A stretch of DNA of 47,055 nt from Lachnospiraceae bacterium (GCA_018056425.1 JAGPFR010000018.1:1-47055), one strand, 5' to 3'. Numbered from the stretch's first letter, positions 34,972-43,624 are shown. Translations and numbers: made by a program. Notes: generated by a model from the sequence alone, not told the origin.

Positions 34972-35018
34972 TCCCCCGGAATATGGGATAATGTTTCGGG
35001 GGAATCTTTATTTATTAG
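34972..35018 (+). terminator. Strong hairpin in the leader of the EAL gene
   Basis: A 10-bp stem TCCCCCGGAA (34972-34981) / TTTCGGGGGA (34994-35003) with one G-T pair and a 12-base loop, followed by ATCTTTATTTATT. The ribosome site AGGGG follows at once. It may terminate the kinase transcript. A weaker AT-rich palindrome (AAAAACT/AGTTTTT) lies just before it. Confidence 0.6.
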
Positions 35019-35027
35019 GGGTTCATG

Positions 35028-36992
35028 ATGTATAGAGTCTATTACCTGGATGTAGCCGCAATAATTCTACTGTTCGCGCTTTTGACATCACTTATTTTCA
35101 GAAGGATGAACAGAGGTCGTGATAATCAGGCATTTGTGAAGTATGTCGTTATTCTCCTCGTTCTGTCGGTAGCCGATATTCTGCGATCGGCTCCTCTTGT
35201 ATGGTTGCGTCCTTTATCAAGTTCTGTCTTGTTCAGAGAAATCGCATGCAGCTTCTATAATCTTCTGAACGTCGCCAGTTATGCAATTTATATTCATATG
35301 ATCGGCAGGATGACCGGTACATTCAGAAAGATTGTACGGACTCCTTTCTATGCAATCTGTTATACCCTTCCTTTACTGGTTGAATTTGTTCTCGTCGCCG
35401 TTAATTTCTCACAGCATATCCTGTTCTATTACACCAGAGTCGGCAGTGCTGATGTTCAGTACCACAGAGGTGACTATCTGTGGATAGTAGTTGCAATCGG
35501 TTATTACTATGCATTCTTTGCTTTTATCCATGTAACTCACTGCTTTGTTCATAAGAATCTCGATAAGATCAAATATGCCGCCATGGTTGTTGTATTTCCT
35601 ATCAACATCATTGCGTTCAATATTCAGATGGTTCAGCCCGAACTGCTCGTTCAGGTATTCGGACTTGCTGTTACCGCACTTATACTCAGCTTCTATGTAA
35701 TAAGTCCCGAAGAAAACGTGGACGTGGAGACCGGGGCAAGATCATATACTGCATTCAGACGATCAGTAAGAAATATTTATGAAGCTAAGGATGATGCTTT
35801 CGTAGTATTCGGAAAGCTTGAGAATATAGCATCCATCAGGGCAACTCTCGGATATGAGATGTATATAACCCTTCTGAAACAGATATCCGATATTTTCTAT
35901 GACATGGTGAAGAACTACAAGAATGAAGATATCAGTCTGTACTACCTTAAGAACGGACTCTTCGCATATGTAGTACGTGGAAAATACCATCTTGAAGTGA
36001 TCGAAAAGACCGCATGTGAGATGATCCCCAGATTAAGAGACCTGTTTGTTGTAGACGGAATCCGTCTCAAACTTGATTTTGCAATCTGCGGCGTAGTAAT
36101 TCCCAACGAGATAAGTAATGAAAATCAGCTGGTTAAATTATCCGAAACCTATGACAGTGCCGTACCGAGGAATAAATATGTCAGGTATTCCGAGATGGCT
36201 CCCGAGAAGGATTTCGTAGTAAAGAATAATCTGGACAGGATCATTACCGATGCCATCAAGAACAATAAATTCGAGATGTACTATCAGCCCATCTATTCAA
36301 CAAAGGATGAGAAGTTTGTATCGGCAGAAGCGCTTATCAGACTGAAGGACGAACAGCTGGGATTCATATCACCCGCGCTCTTTATCCCTGCGGCAGAGAA
36401 GAGCGGAAGCATTCTTCAGATCGGAGAATTCGTAATAAAGGATGTGTGCAGGCTCATCTCAGAAGGTGATCTGGCCAATACAGGAATTAAATTTGTCGAG
36501 GTAAATCTTTCGGTTGTTCAGTGCATGCAATCCAATATGGCCGATAAGATAAAGGAGATCCTGGATGAGTATAATATAGATCCCAACAGGATCAATTTTG
36601 AGATTACCGAGACCGCATCGGACTATCTGGCAGAGGCAGTACTCAGGACCATGAGAGATATCACCAGCAACGGAAACGGATTCTCACTCGATGATTACGG
36701 ATCGGGATATTCAAATCTCAGCCGTGTAATGAGCTTCCCTTACAGGATCATCAAGCTTGATAAATCACTTGTTGACGGGCTGGTAGATAAGAGAAGTTAT
36801 GATATAATGAGCCAGACCATCAGCCTGCTTAAGAGTCTTGGCGCCGAGATAGTAGTTGAAGGCGTTGAGGATGAGGAAAAAGCAAAGTGGTTCTCTGATA
36901 TGGGCTGTGAGTATATTCAGGGATTCTATTATGCGAAGCCGATGCCCGAACACGAATTTATGGCATTTTGCAAAAGCTCGGCTGTAGGTTAA
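35028..36992 (+). CDS. 7TM sensor-degenerate GGDEF-EAL cyclic di-GMP phosphodiesterase
   Basis: A protein of about 654 residues that should cleave cyclic di-GMP. Seven membrane segments (about 8-225) are followed by a GGDEF-like domain (about 235-395) in which the signature is lost (YLKNGLFAYVV at its place), so it is a regulatory pseudo-domain. The EAL domain (about 400-650) is intact: EALIRL near 434, NLS, FEITETAS, DDYGSG, IKLDKSLVDG, VEGVED and QGFYYAKPM. It opposes the two cyclases encoded at 1313-8045. The start is taken at the second of two adjacent ATGs (35025, 35028) because of spacing from AGGGG. Confidence 0.9.
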   Translation: MYRVYYLDVAAIILLFALLTSLIFRRMNRGRDNQAFVKYVVILLVLSVADILRSAPLVWLRPLSSSVLFREIACSFYNLLNVASYAIYIHMIGRMTGTFRKIVRTPFYAICYTLPLLVEFVLVAVNFSQHILFYYTRVGSADVQYHRGDYLWIVVAIGYYYAFFAFIHVTHCFVHKNLDKIKYAAMVVVFPINIIAFNIQMVQPELLVQVFGLAVTALILSFYVISPEENVDVETGARSYTAFRRSVRNIYEAKDDAFVVFGKLENIASIRATLGYEMYITLLKQISDIFYDMVKNYKNEDISLYYLKNGLFAYVVRGKYHLEVIEKTACEMIPRLRDLFVVDGIRLKLDFAICGVVIPNEISNENQLVKLSETYDSAVPRNKYVRYSEMAPEKDFVVKNNLDRIITDAIKNNKFEMYYQPIYSTKDEKFVSAEALIRLKDEQLGFISPALFIPAAEKSGSILQIGEFVIKDVCRLISEGDLANTGIKFVEVNLSVVQCMQSNMADKIKEILDEYNIDPNRINFEITETASDYLAEAVLRTMRDITSNGNGFSLDDYGSGYSNLSRVMSFPYRIIKLDKSLVDGLVDKRSYDIMSQTISLLKSLGAEIVVEGVEDEEKAKWFSDMGCEYIQGFYYAKPMPEHEFMAFCKSSAVG

Positions 36993-37025
36993 ATATTTAC
37001 TTACTTGAGGAGGATTTATTGCACT

Positions 37026-37400
37026 ATGGTCTTTTATTACAGGAACTACCCTTATTCTGCTAAGGCAACCATGATCTCCGTTCTGGCCAATATCGGAGGA
37101 TATCTTGCCGGAATCGGTGCGGTCGTTGCGGTTGCGATGATTGAGAACAAAGTACTTGGAATCGCACTTTGTGTTATCCTGGCAGTACTGGCACTTTTTC
37201 TGTTTATCTATGTAGGCAGGAAGCTGACTGACAAGCTTAACGAGAAGTGGGCCGAGGAAAATATCAGAACCAAAGCCGGAGTCGCATTCCAGTATGTCAT
37301 GTCTCATCCTGAGGAGTATGACAGAGTAGCTGCCATGAATCCCGAATTTGCCCAGAAATATGAGATTGGTGAAAAGGGAAGACCCGTTAAAAGGAAATGA
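37026..37400 (+). CDS. Small membrane protein of unknown function
   Basis: A 124-residue protein. Two membrane segments (about 15-38 and 43-63) are followed by a soluble, charged C-terminal half (GRKLTDKLNEKWAEENIRTKAGVAFQYVMSHPEEYD). I do not recognise the family. An AGGAGG site lies 12 bases before the ATG at 37026, which is long; a TTG in frame at 37005 has no ribosome site. It lies 33 bases after the EAL gene and may share its transcript. Confidence 0.6.
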   Translation: MVFYYRNYPYSAKATMISVLANIGGYLAGIGAVVAVAMIENKVLGIALCVILAVLALFLFIYVGRKLTDKLNEKWAEENIRTKAGVAFQYVMSHPEEYDRVAAMNPEFAQKYEIGEKGRPVKRK

Positions 37401-37431
37401 TTTGCGGCATCTAAGTTTATAATGTACAGTT

Positions 37432-37470
37432 AAAGCCGAGGGGGGCTCTTTTCCCTTCGGCTTTTTGTTT
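37432..37470 (+). terminator. Intrinsic terminator before the next orphan gene
   Basis: A 12-bp stem (37432-37443 with 37453-37464, core AAAGCCGA/TTCGGCTTT) is followed by TTTTTGTTTT. A TATAAT at 37418-37423 lies just before the stem and the next gene's GAGGG site lies just after it. Confidence 0.8.
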
Positions 37471-37486
37471 TGAAAGAGGGAAGATT

Positions 37487-38575
37487 ATGAATAAGAAAAA
37501 GGCGGTCATTTTGGGAATATCGATCGGATTGTTGGATGTCATTCTCCTGCTTTTGACGGCAGGAATCTGTCTTTTTCTCATATTCATGGCGGTAATACGG
37601 CTCACATCGCCAAAACCTGTGGAACCGGAAGATGATCTGGCAAGGCTGATATGTGAGTCACTTGGTGAAGGCTTTGTATATGATGGGATGTATATTCAAA
37701 GGGATTCTGTCCGGGTATACGATATTGATGTATATACCGGCGATTCCGAAAGTGTTCATTTACTGATTGATAAAATAAATGAATACATATCAGGTGAAGA
37801 GGAAAAAATAATTATAAGCTTTGTGGAGAACAATGGCGGTTTCCGGACAGGTCTTTTTCACTTGAGGAATTATTCTCTGACGTCACCCGGAGATATGACA
37901 TATGACGGTCTGTATTCAATGGGGATCAGTGCAGAAGCTCTTTCTATGTGGCCCGATATAGAGATGTATACCGGAATTAAGGGAATAAGAGAACTAATCC
38001 TGTACACTCCCGTTATAACGGATCAGGCTAATGAACAGGGGATTTATTGGAAGGACGTATGGCAGGACCTGGAAGACGTCGTATATATTGACTATGGTAA
38101 TTACGGAGAGTTGATCTCGGATTATGGAAAAAGATTGACTGTATCGATGGATGATGAATTGGATAATGAAAGAATAATGATGATATTCGGAGAAAGAGTC
38201 CGTAAACCCGGTGTCGATGCGGTTATATATCTGGAATCAGATCCTGAGTTTAAGCGTATTTGGGAGAAGGATCTGAAATTCCGAGTTCATGACGGATTAC
38301 AAATATACATATACGAGAAGGATATGACGGACTACATTCTGTTTTACTCGTCATGGGAACGTGATCAGATCGCGAATTATAATTATACGCTGTTTAGGAT
38401 AGACAAGGACGGAAATGAAATAACAGAAGATGAGATGAGAGTATATGGAAGAACGGATGATCCGGAGATAACGTCACAGATTTCGGAGTTTGAAAACAGA
38501 TTGGAATACTATCTGGAAAGATCTACACTGTTTGCAAAGATCAAAAACGGACAGGTTATTTATCGACAATTCTGA
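37487..38575 (+). CDS. Membrane-anchored hypothetical protein
   Basis: A 362-residue protein with an N-terminal membrane segment (about 6-38), then an extracellular acidic domain of about 320 residues. It has no lipobox and no recognised family motif. Features to note are DIDVYTGDSESVHLLIDKINEYISGEEEKIIISFVENNGG near residue 80-120 and a C-terminal LERSTLFAKIKNGQVIYRQF-like end. Its base use is AT-richer than the surrounding genes, like the orphan at 22267. GAGGGAAG is the ribosome site. Confidence 0.65.
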   Translation: MNKKKAVILGISIGLLDVILLLLTAGICLFLIFMAVIRLTSPKPVEPEDDLARLICESLGEGFVYDGMYIQRDSVRVYDIDVYTGDSESVHLLIDKINEYISGEEEKIIISFVENNGGFRTGLFHLRNYSLTSPGDMTYDGLYSMGISAEALSMWPDIEMYTGIKGIRELILYTPVITDQANEQGIYWKDVWQDLEDVVYIDYGNYGELISDYGKRLTVSMDDELDNERIMMIFGERVRKPGVDAVIYLESDPEFKRIWEKDLKFRVHDGLQIYIYEKDMTDYILFYSSWERDQIANYNYTLFRIDKDGNEITEDEMRVYGRTDDPEITSQISEFENRLEYYLERSTLFAKIKNGQVIYRQF

Positions 38576-38593
38576 TACGAAGGATCAATTATG

Positions 38594-38626
38594 AAAGCCC
38601 CGGGAGCTTTTTGCTCCCGGGGCTTT
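38594..38626. terminator. Strong bidirectional terminator
   Basis: A perfect 14-bp stem AAAGCCCCGGGAGC (38594-38607) / GCTCCCGGGGCTTT (38613-38626) around a T5 loop. It separates the plus-strand orphan gene from the convergent ABC permease gene. Confidence 0.92.
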
Positions 38627-38633
38627 ATATCTG

Positions 38634-39470
38634 TCAGATATCAAGTTTGTTATCGAGAATGGATTTGCAGATGAGGTACATGATGGCTGCCGATAACCCG
38701 TAGATTACTATGCAGGAAATGTCCAATGACAGGTTAAATGTATATGTATTTAAAGGAAATGCCTTTATCGGAAATGCATTTTGGTCAGCCAGATCATCGA
38801 TATATACCAACAATCTGTATCCTAAACTTGTGAATATAACTTTTATGGTGTATATGGCGATAAGACAGATGAATAAGACACCGTTTTTTTGGATGATGTT
38901 AAACTTGCCTGTAATTCTGCTTGCCAAAGTTATCGCAAAATTGCATGAAATATAGAGGTTTGCAATGACCACGGCGACTGTGATCACATGTAATATTATT
39001 GTGAGCGCAGCTTTCATTCCGGCATTAGTGAGATCATCAAAAATATAGAAGGTCTTCAGATCCTTGTAAGCATTAGCAACTCCCCAGAATCGTTCACCGG
39101 ATGATATTTCGCCCAGACCGATTCCGGCGATGAAAATAAAAACCAGAATGTATACCAAAATCAGCCCGGTTTTTATATTTACTTTCAGATGCTCACTGTT
39201 TTTGACGGGCATTGCAAGTTTGATCAGTCCTTCATTTGAAAACAGGACATTGTAAAATCTTTTGATCATAATCACTGTGCCTGTGATGATCCCAAGGGCT
39301 GAACAGAGCATAATGATGATCGGCAAATCGGATAAAAGAGATGATTTTACGTGACGTGAGAATAATCCGATGATTATGCTGATCACCTGGTAAAAGGAAA
39401 GAATCGTAATGAACAACAAAGCGATCTTTTTCGTTTCATTATTTTCCAGTTTGTTTAATCTGTTATTCAT
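38634..39470 (-). CDS. ABC transporter membrane subunit of a YtrA-type operon
   Basis: A 278-residue protein with about six membrane segments, arranged in pairs, with a soluble loop after the second pair (VMIKRFYNVLFSNEGLIKLAMPVKNSEHL). That last segment is the usual start of ABC-2-like exporter permeases. It is encoded with an ATPase (overlapping its gene by four bases) and a GntR regulator, as in Bacillus Ytr and bacitracin-type export systems. The exported substrate is unknown; antibiotics or lipid-linked intermediates are common for the family. Confidence 0.8.
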   Translation of the reverse strand: MNNRLNKLENNETKKIALLFITILSFYQVISIIIGLFSRHVKSSLLSDLPIIIMLCSALGIITGTVIMIKRFYNVLFSNEGLIKLAMPVKNSEHLKVNIKTGLILVYILVFIFIAGIGLGEISSGERFWGVANAYKDLKTFYIFDDLTNAGMKAALTIILHVITVAVVIANLYISCNFAITLASRITGKFNIIQKNGVLFICLIAIYTIKVIFTSLGYRLLVYIDDLADQNAFPIKAFPLNTYTFNLSLDISCIVIYGLSAAIMYLICKSILDNKLDI

Positions 39471-40162
39471 CTGAATTCCTCCTTATAAGTATCGATAAGG
39501 GATTTACCGTTTTCGTCTCTCAGGTCGTCCACGGATTTGTGTAATATAATCTTTCCGCCTTTAATGAATATGGCATCATCCAGGATCTGTTCAATCTCAT
39601 CCAGATGATGGGTGGTTATAAGAATGGACGATTCTTCGGGTACGTTCTTAAGGACTACCTTGATGATGTTTTCTTTTGCAACGGGGTCTACGCCGTTAAA
39701 GGGCTCATCAAGAATGTAGAGTTTTGCATTTCTGGACATGGTAAGAATGATCTGGAGTGTTTCGGCGTTTCCTTTAGAGAGTTTTCCGACGTAGTTGTCT
39801 TTGCCGATTTCAAACATATCGAGAGTATTTTCGGCTTTTTGTCTGTCAAAATCAGCGTACATGGTTTCATACATGTCCAGAAGTTCACATACCCTGCTTG
39901 ATTTATTGTATGCGATACAGTCTGGTGAATATGAGACCAGAGCCTTTGTTTTTTCTCCAATCGGATTGCCGCAGATGCTTACAGAACCGGATTCATCATG
40001 TATCATTCCGGTTAGTTTCTTGATAAGTGTGGTCTTACCGCTTCCGTTTGGACCGAAGAGTCCTACTATCTTACCGGATTCTATTGTCAGGTTAATATTT
40101 TCAAGCGCCCTGCTCTTTGCGTAGCTGTGGTTTAGGTTCCTGCATTCGACTAATATACTCAT
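39467..40162 (-). CDS. ABC transporter ATP-binding protein (YtrB/BcrA type)
   Basis: A 231-residue ABC ATPase. Walker A is GPNGSGKT at 37-44, the signature is LSKGNAETLQ (a variant of LSGGQ), Walker B is LYILDEPFNGVDP, and the switch His is in ITTHHLDEIE. The variant signature is usual for this exporter class. It overlaps the permease gene by four bases and follows the GntR gene by 12 bases, so the three form one operon. The ribosome site is GAGGAGAT. Confidence 0.93.
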   Translation of the reverse strand: MSILVECRNLNHSYAKSRALENINLTIESGKIVGLFGPNGSGKTTLIKKLTGMIHDESGSVSICGNPIGEKTKALVSYSPDCIAYNKSSRVCELLDMYETMYADFDRQKAENTLDMFEIGKDNYVGKLSKGNAETLQIILTMSRNAKLYILDEPFNGVDPVAKENIIKVVLKNVPEESSILITTHHLDEIEQILDDAIFIKGGKIILHKSVDDLRDENGKSLIDTYKEEFR

Positions 40163-40174
40163 GGCTATCTCCTC

Positions 40175-40519
40175 TTATAAAAGTTTGATCGCATCTTCTT
40201 TGCCTATACCGAGTTCTTTCATTCTGGCAAGAAATTCGGAAGCTGCATTTTTTGCAAGATCTTTTCTGGTTTTTTCTATAAGAGTTTTATCCTCGGTTAC
40301 AAATCTTCCGCTTGTCCGCTGGGAGAATACAAGTCCGATCCTTTCGAGTTCACCGTACGCTTTCTGCATGGTGTTGGGATTGACGGCAGCCTCTACGGCA
40401 AGATCTCTTACCGTTGGGAGCTTTTCTCCTGGTGCATATTTGCCGGAAACGATATCCGATTCGATCCGTTCGACAATCTGTATGAATATTGGCTTGTCAG
40501 AATCAAGATTCCATGGCAT
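40175..40519 (-). CDS. GntR family regulator, YtrA subfamily
   Basis: A 114-residue repressor with an N-terminal winged helix (IFIQIVERIESDIVSGKYAPGEKLPTVRDLAVEAAVNPNTMQKAYGELERIGL) and a short C-terminal dimerisation helix, as in YtrA proteins. The start at 40519 (PWNLDSDKPIF) is chosen because AGGAGG lies 7 bases upstream; the frame extends another 49 codons across its own promoter and operator, which cannot be coding. It heads the ABC exporter operon and probably represses it until cell-wall stress or an antibiotic appears. Confidence 0.93.
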   Translation of the reverse strand: MPWNLDSDKPIFIQIVERIESDIVSGKYAPGEKLPTVRDLAVEAAVNPNTMQKAYGELERIGLVFSQRTSGRFVTEDKTLIEKTRKDLAKNAASEFLARMKELGIGKEDAIKLL

Positions 40520-40559
40520 GTGATTTCCTCCTTTTTCATCTGACTTTATCATTCGGTAT

Positions 40560-40602
40560 ATTGTACTACGCAAATAGTACAATAATACAAAGTGTGTGTC
40601 AA
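40560..40602 (-). promoter_or_regulatory. GntR operon promoter and palindromic operator
   Basis: The minus-strand promoter is TTGACA (40597-40602), 17 bases, TACTAT (40574-40579). A perfect 9-6-9 inverted repeat ATTGTACTA-N6-TAGTACAAT (40560-40583) covers the -10 box. This GTAC-type half-site pattern fits YtrA-class GntR operators, so autorepression is very likely. Confidence 0.78.
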
Positions 40603-40611
40603 CAATATATG

Positions 40612-40663
40612 TTGACAAAATTGGTTTATCGGAATAAACTGATTTTAGTTTATCGAAATAAAC
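40612..40663 (+). promoter_or_regulatory. BlaI operon promoter with two identical-form operators
   Basis: The promoter is TTGACA (40612-40617), 17 bases, TAAACT (40635-40640). Two copies of the 16-base palindrome GTTTATCGRAATAAAC lie at 40624-40639 and 40648-40663, 24 bases apart. The first covers the -10 box and the second lies in the leader. They are the probable binding sites of the BlaI-type repressor encoded next. Confidence 0.78.
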
Positions 40664-40677
40664 CACGGAGGCTTGTT

Positions 40678-41046
40678 ATGAAAGATATAGAGCTTGGCGC
40701 TGTACAGGAGAGATTTGCCGATATTGTATGGGCAAATGAACCGATAGGATCGGGTGAACTGGTAAAGGTATGCGAAAAAGAACTGGGATGGAAGAAACCC
40801 ACGACATATACGGTACTCAGAAAGCTTTGCGAAAAAGGTCTGCTTCAGAATGAAGACGGGGTTGTAACAACTTTGATGGGCAGGGACGAGTTTTACTCTG
40901 CAAAGAGTGAGCAGATAATTGAGGATTCATACGAGGGATCTTTGCCTGCGTTTATCGCTGCATTTACTTCCCGCAAGAAATTATCGAATGCGGAAGTGGA
41001 TGAGATACAGAAGATGATTGATGAATTCAAGAATGGAAAGAAATGA
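40678..41046 (+). CDS. BlaI/MecI/CopY family repressor
   Basis: A 122-residue winged-helix repressor. Residues 1-70 form the DNA-binding domain (ERFADIVWANEPIGSGELVKVCEKELGWKKPTTYTVLRKLCEKGLL); the rest is a dimerisation region that in relatives is cleaved by the BlaR1 sensor protease. The start at 40678 has GGAGG upstream and follows the operators; the open frame continues upstream through the promoter, which is rejected. Its stop overlaps the sensor gene start (ATGA). It controls its own operon, and perhaps other cell-wall genes elsewhere. Confidence 0.94.
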   Translation: MKDIELGAVQERFADIVWANEPIGSGELVKVCEKELGWKKPTTYTVLRKLCEKGLLQNEDGVVTTLMGRDEFYSAKSEQIIEDSYEGSLPAFIAAFTSRKKLSNAEVDEIQKMIDEFKNGKK

Positions 41047-43466
41047 TGAGTACGATCTTTTTGAAAATTATAAATCTTTCATACAGTGCATCATGGCTGA
41101 TACTTGCCGTGGTAGTCGTAAGACTTCTTATGAAAAAAGCACCGAAGTGGATATCATGCGTGCTCTGGGCGCTGGTTGCATTAAGACTTGTGGTCCCTTT
41201 TTCATTTGAGAGTGCAATGAGCCTTCTTCCCAGCAGTGAGGTTATTCCTGCAGATATCGAAGCGGAAACACATCCGCATATCGAATCCGGTATTTATGCA
41301 TTTAACAGTGCGGTTAATCCGGTAATGGAAACGGCCATGGCTCCGGCCGAGGGCTCAAGTGTCAATCCGATGCAGGTTGTTGTTGCGGTTGCATGTTATG
41401 TATGGGTGATCGGAATTCTGGCAATGCTGGTATATGCCTTTATCAGCTACATGAAGGTCAGAAGAAGTGTAAGAGAAGCTGCTCTTTTGGAAAAGAGCGT
41501 AATGGAGTCTGATGATGTTAAGTCTCCGTTCATTCTCGGAATATTCCGCCCGATTATATATGTGCCTTCCGGAATGGACAGCGAAACCCGTGAACTTGTA
41601 CTTGCTCATGAGATGGCACATATACACAGACGTGACTATATATGGAAGCCTCTGGGATTCCTTCTGTTATCCGTATATTGGTTTAATCCCTTAAGCTGGA
41701 TCGCATATATCCTTCTGTGCAGGGATATTGAATCTGCTTGCGATGAGAGAGTGATACGTAATAAAACAGCCGATTACATGGCTGCATATTCGCAGGCGCT
41801 TCTTGATTGCAGCGTTCAGAGAAGAAGGATTGCGGCATGCCCTGTTGCATTCGGAGAAACCGGTGTGAAGATGAGGATTAAGAATGTGCTTAATTATAAG
41901 AAGCCTGCTTTTTGGATCATCATAGCTTCGCTTGCGGTGTGCGTGATCCTGGCTGTTTGCTTCCTGACAAATCCCAGGAAAGATGAGACTGATTCCGCTG
42001 TATCTTCACCTGAAACCCGGACCGCTTCAGACGCTGAAGTCACTGTTTTTGATGAAGAAAGAATATATTATTACAGTGGAAATTATTATACCGGAGCAGG
42101 AATGGATACAGATAATATGATAGATTTCAGTATCCGTTTTTCTCCGGACGGAACTTATACATGGAGTGAGACTCCGATCAGCAGTTTTCTCGGAATGGGT
42201 ATATATTCCATAGAAGGCGGCGTTCTTACCATGACTGATAATGCAGAATTTACGGGAACCGAAAGAGTTAATATGTTCCTCGTCTCAGGCGACAAACTGT
42301 ATTACTCCTTCGAAGGATCCGATAACTTCAACATTGTTAAGCTGAGTGATGGTGATGAATTCATCCTTGGCGAAAATCCTCTCGGTGAATACCCTGAAGT
42401 AGTAGAGCTTGATCCCGGCGTATATGTATGGCCTACGGATAAAGAGATCATTACCGCACAGTTCAGTCTTGATGAGGAGCATTACCATCCTGAAGTTGAT
42501 TTTGCAGGAGAGATCGGAGATCCCATATATGCCGTGACGGCCGGAACTATCACCGAAACAGGATTTGATGATAAAGACGGAAATTACATTGTCCTGGAAG
42601 CAGGTGATATTAAGATTACATACTGCCACCTGAATGAAGTGCAGGTTAAAACGGGCGATATGGTAAGCACAGGTCAGCAGATCGGCACTCTCGGATCTAC
42701 CGGGCACTCCACAGGTCCTCACCTTGCGCTTCGCTTGTACTTCATGGATGAGCCTCAGGATTTTTTGGTGATTTACAACAACCAGAATGATCAATCGGTA
42801 TCTGATGAGACAGAGTCACCTTTTGGAGATGTTTATTTAGCTCGTTATTACAACTCGGATAGGAGCGTTTACATACTTCAGGACTATTCCGATATGACTT
42901 CTGTTATAGTGGATGGCGATACCGAGATTCCGGTTGAAATCGCCATGGGTATGTACGGGCCTTCTATTGAGAAGCTGGATATCGACGGTGACGGAGAAGA
43001 TGAGTACCTGATCGCAGAATGCGAAGGAACCGGTACCGGAATATCTCAGTACGGACTTTGCATTGTCGAAAAAGACGGAAATGACTATAAGCTTACAAGA
43101 TATGACAGTCAGTATTTTGCAGATTATCTGGATGAACATATCGGATACAGTTATGATATTTCTTCCGGAAAATTCTATGTATATGAAATACTTCCGGCGT
43201 ACGTCAGCAGATGGGATGGCATAATAGTCGAGAACTTTGACAGACATGATGAACTTCAGGATATCGTATGGTCCGATATAATTGACATCAAATTCAAAGA
43301 CGGGAAGATTTATCTCTCCGCACCCACCGGTTATGTATATGAGGACAGCCCCGTTCCTGACTACGAGAATGCGGTCAGAGTCCGTACCGAAATAAAGATA
43401 AATGAAGATTCCGGCATCGTGATCGGCGGCTTTTATGACTTTGAGATGGATGACGGAGTAAAATAA
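41043..43466 (+). CDS. BlaR1-type M56 metallopeptidase sensor fused to an M23-like domain
   Basis: An 807-residue membrane sensor-protease. The N-terminal M56 part has four membrane segments and the zinc motif HEMAH (189-193) with Glu230 in DIESACDE. After a further membrane segment (about 289-307), an extracellular part holds a beta domain (about 332-440), an M23/LytM-like domain (about 460-575) and a C-terminal acidic domain with DIDGDGEDEY. In the M23 domain His482, Asp486, His529 and His560 are present, but the second His of the HxH motif is Ala562 (GPHLAL), so it probably binds rather than cuts peptidoglycan. M56/M23 fusions are known. It should sense wall damage and inactivate the adjacent BlaI. 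Confidence 0.9.
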   Translation: MMSTIFLKIINLSYSASWLILAVVVVRLLMKKAPKWISCVLWALVALRLVVPFSFESAMSLLPSSEVIPADIEAETHPHIESGIYAFNSAVNPVMETAMAPAEGSSVNPMQVVVAVACYVWVIGILAMLVYAFISYMKVRRSVREAALLEKSVMESDDVKSPFILGIFRPIIYVPSGMDSETRELVLAHEMAHIHRRDYIWKPLGFLLLSVYWFNPLSWIAYILLCRDIESACDERVIRNKTADYMAAYSQALLDCSVQRRRIAACPVAFGETGVKMRIKNVLNYKKPAFWIIIASLAVCVILAVCFLTNPRKDETDSAVSSPETRTASDAEVTVFDEERIYYYSGNYYTGAGMDTDNMIDFSIRFSPDGTYTWSETPISSFLGMGIYSIEGGVLTMTDNAEFTGTERVNMFLVSGDKLYYSFEGSDNFNIVKLSDGDEFILGENPLGEYPEVVELDPGVYVWPTDKEIITAQFSLDEEHYHPEVDFAGEIGDPIYAVTAGTITETGFDDKDGNYIVLEAGDIKITYCHLNEVQVKTGDMVSTGQQIGTLGSTGHSTGPHLALRLYFMDEPQDFLVIYNNQNDQSVSDETESPFGDVYLARYYNSDRSVYILQDYSDMTSVIVDGDTEIPVEIAMGMYGPSIEKLDIDGDGEDEYLIAECEGTGTGISQYGLCIVEKDGNDYKLTRYDSQYFADYLDEHIGYSYDISSGKFYVYEILPAYVSRWDGIIVENFDRHDELQDIVWSDIIDIKFKDGKIYLSAPTGYVYEDSPVPDYENAVRVRTEIKINEDSGIVIGGFYDFEMDDGVK

Positions 43467-43487
43467 GAGTGTTTGAGGATTATGTAA

Positions 43488-43517
43488 AGCCCGGGACTTG
43501 ATTCCCGGGCTAATTTT
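43488..43517 (+). terminator. Terminator of the BlaI-BlaR1 operon
   Basis: A perfect 9-bp stem AGCCCGGGA (43488-43496) / TCCCGGGCT (43503-43511) with a 6-base loop, followed by AATTTT. Confidence 0.82.
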
Positions 43518-43558
43518 GTATACAATTAGCAATTTGTGTGGCCTAATTGTCTGAAAAG

Positions 43559-43608
43559 TAGACTTTCACGGGCGAGGGGGCTATAATTTGATTGTTTTAG
43601 TCCGGACT
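43559..43608 (+). promoter_or_regulatory. Promoter of the pss-psd operon with downstream palindrome
   Basis: TAGACT (43559-43564), 17 bases, TATAAT (43582-43587). A perfect 10-base palindrome AGTCCGGACT at 43599-43608 lies just after the expected transcript start and may bind a regulator. Confidence 0.6.
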
Positions 43609-43624
43609 CAAATAAGGAAGAATA

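Noticed and set aside
34923-35027. Possible cyclic di-GMP riboswitch before the EAL gene
   Set aside because: A strong hairpin is present, but the conserved GEMM sequence elements are absent and the leader is too short.
40520-40666. Extended N-terminus of the GntR protein
   Set aside because: The extension runs through its own -10, -35 and operator; the ATG at 40519 has an ideal AGGAGG site.
40489-40677. Extended N-terminus of the BlaI-type protein
   Set aside because: It would cross both divergent promoters and both operators; the ATG at 40678 follows GGAGG and starts the known domain.
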